Positions 60,701 through 64,000 of a stretch of 64,000 bases of DNA are shown piece after piece. Made by a program: the position numbers and the translations under genes. Numbering within the stretch: the first letter of the stretch is position 1; each line of letters opens with the position of its first letter. The stretch comes from Acestrorhynchus altus. Its lineage: Eukaryota; Chordata; Actinopteri; Characiformes; Acestrorhynchidae. Under the pieces are notes generated by a model, which saw only the letters and a program-made list of their open reading frames with translations, had not been told where the DNA came from and ran no database searches. The stretch is taken from contig CM067507.1 of the NCBI GenBank assembly GCA_034509495.1, positions 14,989,351-15,053,350 of the forward strand, in the 5' to 3' direction.

Positions 60701-61483
60701 CACACACCATAACCTCAGTCTCTCTGTGCCTTCTTTCTCTCTGTCACTAGCTCAATAATGTGAGTCCAGTTTCTTTTTCATCTGATCGTGTGTATAATTC
60801 CTGCTCTTTTCTCAACGTCCCAAATCCCTATCCGTGTGCTTATTAATCCTCAACCCACTCCACCCCATGTTGTCCCTTAATGTTCTGTTCTCATTATACT
60901 GTCATTTTCCAACTTAATGTGTCCATTGTGGCGTCTGTCCTTTCATTTATGGTTTTTCATATCATTTGCATGTGCCGTACCATGTGATCCTTGTGCCCCC
61001 ACTCTTAAAAATCTACCTACTTCCTTTATGTGGTTCATCACTGATGTATGATTTGATATCTTCTCATTTCCTGTCATATCATCTCATATCTTATGTCACA
61101 TGATTTCACATACATTCTGTCATATAATTCCATAACATATAATTCATACATTCACTAAATCATATACATATATTCCATGATTTCATCTCACATGACATAT
61201 CATCTATCATTTTCTCATTCTTCATCATTTCCTTATTCGCTCCCCACCTCCTTCTCCCCTCTCTCTTTGTTGGCTGGTACCCTTCAGGCCCATTTTTCCG
61301 CTATCAGACGTTTGTGGACTGGCTGGGACAACCGGACGCAGTGTCTCTGCCGGGCAGACAACCATGTCTTCACAGGCTGAAGATGGTGCCCATCTATGGG
61401 GCTCTCTTTCTCCTCGTCAACATCTATTTCCCCCTCTCATACGTCCGCACTGAGGAGTTCCTGGAGCACAACTACCTCTTCAG
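57752..61483 (+). CDS. mboat7: MBOAT7 lysophosphatidylinositol acyltransferase, first five coding exons (partial)
   Basis: MBOAT7 (LPIAT1) transfers arachidonoyl-CoA to lysophosphatidylinositol in ER membranes. Coding exons: 57752-57827, 58678-58807, 59572-59698, 60450-60606 and 61288-61483, all AG/GT with matching phases (1,2,0,1,2), giving 228 codons and 2 nt. Acceptor at 57747, ATG 57752. Sequence reads MSPDELVYLGILAASVPVGF, then ITIATCGIHTLHSLCTVLGT, WLSLGWTFLYLLFFRLATWF, LPSPGPFANAIQLLLTLK, MVSLANEVQSY, YDIISYSYCYIGIMTGPFFR and GALFLLVNIYFPLSYVRTEE. It follows human MBOAT7 block by block (MSPEEW, CGPHTLHSL, LLTLKLVSLASEVQ, LSYSYCYVGIMTGPFFRYRT). Hydrophobic segments agree with a multi-pass protein. 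The catalytic His and C-terminal half lie beyond 64000. Confidence 0.95.
60900..61250. repeat. degenerate (TCATA)-rich stretch in mboat7 intron 4
   Basis: Variants of 'tcatatcatctcatatcttatgtcacatgattt' recur from about 60955 to 61215. Low complexity; no further meaning seen. Confidence 0.5.
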
Positions 61484-62371
61484 GTCGGCATCATTCATGT
61501 ATCAATGTCTGTGTACACATTTAAGGCATATTAAACTGTGTGGGTGACATTAATACACTTAACATTCATATTAGTAATAAGCCTCAAAGTCATCCTCTAA
61601 TCCTTCATCAGTGGTCAGACCACAGTGCTGCTCTTCGAAGGCTATTTTTGGTTGGTGGACTACTAACCAACACTCAGTTTGTGTATTCATGCTGCTCATT
61701 TCTACTACCATGTCAGTGTCACTGCTCTAACATCTGACTTTCAGTGACCCTGTGGTCAGAATCTGACCACTGATGAATGGGATTTGTATCAAGAGTTTGC
61801 GCATCGAAAATTGTCTGTAATTGCCTACTTACGTGGTTGACCTGTAATCTAGTCGGACCCCACAAACTGACCATTAGTGGATGTACAATATAAGGGCTTT
61901 GGAAAGACGTACATTTGATAGTCAATGCCTGTGTGCATCTTGCAGTTGAAATTAGGTTTTATGTTCATTTGCTCATGAGTTCCATTTATGCATGTTCCTG
62001 GAAATCTAATTTGCATAACCGGTCTCATCGGATGCATTTGCATGTAATTTGGCTAAATACAAATCAGTCTGACTTAACCTTGTAAAGCCTGAACCATTAA
62101 ATAATCGACATTTGACCAATTAAAAAAAAAAACTAATGAAATAATATATTTGTCATTTATTATCATATTCAAATGTATATATTTAGGAAGGTATTGTTCA
62201 CTGAAGGTTTCTAAAACAAACTAAACATACAGAACCTTAAATTTGTTTGTGTAATTCAGAAAATGTACAAATTGGTATATATTTTTGTGGCAAATGCAGT
62301 GCACAGGTAATCCAACAGGGAGCAAAAAACATGCATCTGATTTAATTTTCTTATTCATATATTAATCTAAT

Positions 62372-62470
62372 TCAGTGGTTCTCAGGCCTGGGGCTGGAGT
62401 CCCACTCACCTGCAGTGTTTTCCCCTAATTTCAGCAAATCTGATCCAGCTAATGAACTAACTGACGAGCC
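62372..62470. mobile_element. 'cagtggttctcaggcctgg' repeat fragment
   Basis: Same repeat theme as 1781 and 12955; one end only. Confidence 0.4.
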
Positions 62471-62534
62471 CTGGATGGAAAATTCTAAAAGGGCATTGGA
62501 TTGGGATTGTTATTATTTATCAATTATTTCATTA

Positions 62535-62770
62535 TCAAGTCAAATCAAGTCAAGGCTTTTTATTGTCATTGCATCTGAGTACAGGTACACAGTGTAACGA
62601 AATTACGTCCCTCCGGAACCAAGGTGCGACATGGAGCAGCAAGAACAATAGGACGACAAAGTGCAAATACTTCAATAAATACAGTAAAACAAGAGACAGT
62701 TTGACAGACAGGACAGGACAGTGCAATACCGGTGGTGAGGATAAGGTGCGGAGATATGTAACATACTGTA
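62535..62770 (-). mobile_element. L2/CR1-type LINE 3' end, inverted
   Basis: Begins with the complemented tail 'tcaagtcaaatcaagtcaagg' followed by ctttttattgtcattgcatc, then 'acaggtacacagtgtaacg' and caaggtgcgacatggagcag. 5'-truncated. Lies in the mboat7 intron after exon 5. Confidence 0.6.
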
Positions 62771-62989
62771 ACATTTAGATGTGCATTTAGCAGTTACTGA
62801 GGTAGAAAGTTTATAGTTCTGAGTTCTGAATGAGCAGCAAATATTGCTGATAAGGATGGGGATGACCCAGTCCCTGTGTGCTGAGTGTGTATGTGTAGAG
62901 TGCTGGGTGGGTACAGTCCAGCTTAGTGTTTGGTGGTCTTTGTGTGGGTGAGGAGTGGTGTGGGGTTCAGTTCGGTAAATGGTAGCACT

Positions 62990-63034
62990 CTCCCCGTCGG
63001 GGAATCGAAACCCGGTCTTACGCGTGACAGGCGG
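62990..63034 (-). pseudogene. 3' half of a tRNA-Asp(GTC)
   Basis: Minus strand reads GCCTGTCACGCGTAAGACCG then GGTTTCGATTCCCCGACGGG and GAG. This is the anticodon arm with GTC, the variable loop, the T arm and the 3' acceptor strand of eukaryotic tRNA-Asp with a few changes. The 5' half (D arm and 5' acceptor strand) is missing and replaced by (TCTAT)n-like DNA (63036-63055). No working tRNA can form. Either a truncated tRNA copy or the head of a tRNA-derived SINE. Confidence 0.75.
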
Positions 63035-63560
63035 AGATAGAATAGAATAGAACTTTAGATAGATACTGTCCACTATACTAACGAGGAGTGCCTCCTCATT
63101 ATTTCCAACACTTAATTAGAACACTGATGACAGAAAAACTCACTGAAAAACTATAATAGTGTCTGGAGTTAAGTGAATGTGTCCATGGTCTGCTGAGAGC
63201 AGTGCTGGTGTTAAGAGTCAAACAGCAGAAGGAAGGAAGGGAACTGTGCGCTGTGATACAGTTCCTTCCCACACTTAAGGTGAAGCAGCTGTAGCTTGTT
63301 GGTTATACAGGTGCACTAAACCTCACCTAACATGCAGTTGTGTTGAAAACTGCTGGAATTCTGGTGTAGGCTGTTTTGTTTCTTAATAAATATTGATATT
63401 TTTTGGGTTACCTACAGACTGAGCTTTAAATATTGCTGAAGGTGTAAGAGCAACTAAATCTTTTATCTTTTATGTGTGAACGATTTCAAAAGTGAGAGAA
63501 AATCGAGTCACTGGTGTGAGCTCAGGCTGTTGCTTGACTGGCTTTAAAAGTGCTACCTGT

Positions 63561-63600
63561 TATTTATTTATTTATTTATTTTTATTTATTTTATAATTTT
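63561..63600. repeat. (TTTA)n low-complexity run
   Basis: Tandem tttattta units in the mboat7 intron. Confidence 0.85.
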
Positions 63601-63673
63601 AGGAAAACAAGTGCTCTGTATTGTTCTTGTAGCTGTGAACTAGTTGTGAACACCTGGTCCTTGAAAATACCTA

Positions 63674-63848
63674 CCGTATTTTCCGGTCTATAAGCCGCAC
63701 CGGAATATAAGCTGCACCAGCAAAGTTAAAAAAAAAAAAAAAAACCTGGAAAATAACATTATATAAGAAGAAAAAGCTGCACCTCATTATAAGTTGTATG
63801 GTTTAAAGCGTGGGAAAAAAGTAGCGGCTTATAGTCCGGAAAATACGG
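63674..63848. mobile_element. short palindromic MITE (CCGTATTTTCCGG ends)
   Basis: Left end ccgtattttccggtctataa, right end its inverted copy (ttatagtccggaaaatacgg), with TA at 63672-63673 and 63849-63850. 175 bp, no coding capacity. Shares termini with the 600-bp element at 27042-27641. Confidence 0.85.
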
Positions 63849-64000
63849 TAAATGTGAGTTTGGGGATTGTAATTACGACATATGAGATCAACTGGTTTGT
63901 TTTCGGGGTGAAATTAAAGTCTTTGATATTCAAGTATTCACATGCTGACATTCATTAACAGAAGTACAACCAGTATACAGTACAAACGGTATAAAACAAT

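Noticed and set aside
1..64000. Prokaryotic operons, CRISPR arrays, defence systems or viral insertions
   Set aside because: No repeat-spacer array, no ribosome binding sites or dense coding, no viral protein motifs; all content fits a fish nuclear genome.

Overview
The window is nuclear DNA from a ray-finned fish. The evidence is intron-rich vertebrate genes with GT-AG splice sites, many (CA)n and (TA)n microsatellites, and a very high load of Tc1/mariner relics, salmonid-type SINE tails, and RTE/Rex3-like and CR1/Rex1-like LINE pieces. I cannot name the species. Nothing in it is bacterial, viral or CRISPR-like.

Layout, left to right. (1) 1-2309, plus strand: the last three coding exons of a polyhomeotic gene (phc family, probably phc1), ending in the SAM domain. 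(2) About 2310-9400: 3' flank, then a repeat-rich intergenic stretch (palindromic MITE, a decayed Tc1 element, a tRNA-type SINE). (3) 9402-15129, minus strand: a complete styk1 gene. I could assemble nine coding exons into an uninterrupted 460-codon frame, including a 41-nt microexon. All three classical kinase catalytic positions are substituted. (4) 15130-20908: intergenic, with a Tc1 element bounded by inverted repeats of about 185 bp. (5) 20909-37423 and 37424-56338: a direct tandem duplication of about 16.5 kb. Each unit carries a minus-strand glutathione S-transferase kappa 1 gene (gstk1) and ends in what looks like the mboat7 promoter. (6) 57752-61483 and onward, plus strand: the first five coding exons of mboat7, whose remaining exons lie beyond the window.

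The duplication is the most informative part. The two units serve as each other's empty-site control. Two RTE-type LINEs (38023-40209 minus, 51469-54515 plus) are present only in unit B. A 600-bp TA-flanked MITE (27042-27641) is present only in unit A. Unit B has lost gstk1 exon 2. Both gstk1 copies carry frame breaks, at different places. Substitutions between units are few over long stretches, yet small indels are dense in others, so part of the damage could be consensus error in an unpolished assembly.

The genes do not form an operon-like system. Known roles are: phc, Polycomb PRC1 scaffold in the nucleus; styk1, membrane-anchored pseudokinase; gstk1, peroxisomal/mitochondrial glutathione transferase; mboat7, lysophosphatidylinositol acyltransferase of the ER membrane. 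I found no convincing new molecular system. The strongest leads are the duplication history, the triply degenerate STYK1 active site, a GC-AG intron in gstk1, and a truncated tRNA-Asp copy in the mboat7 intron.
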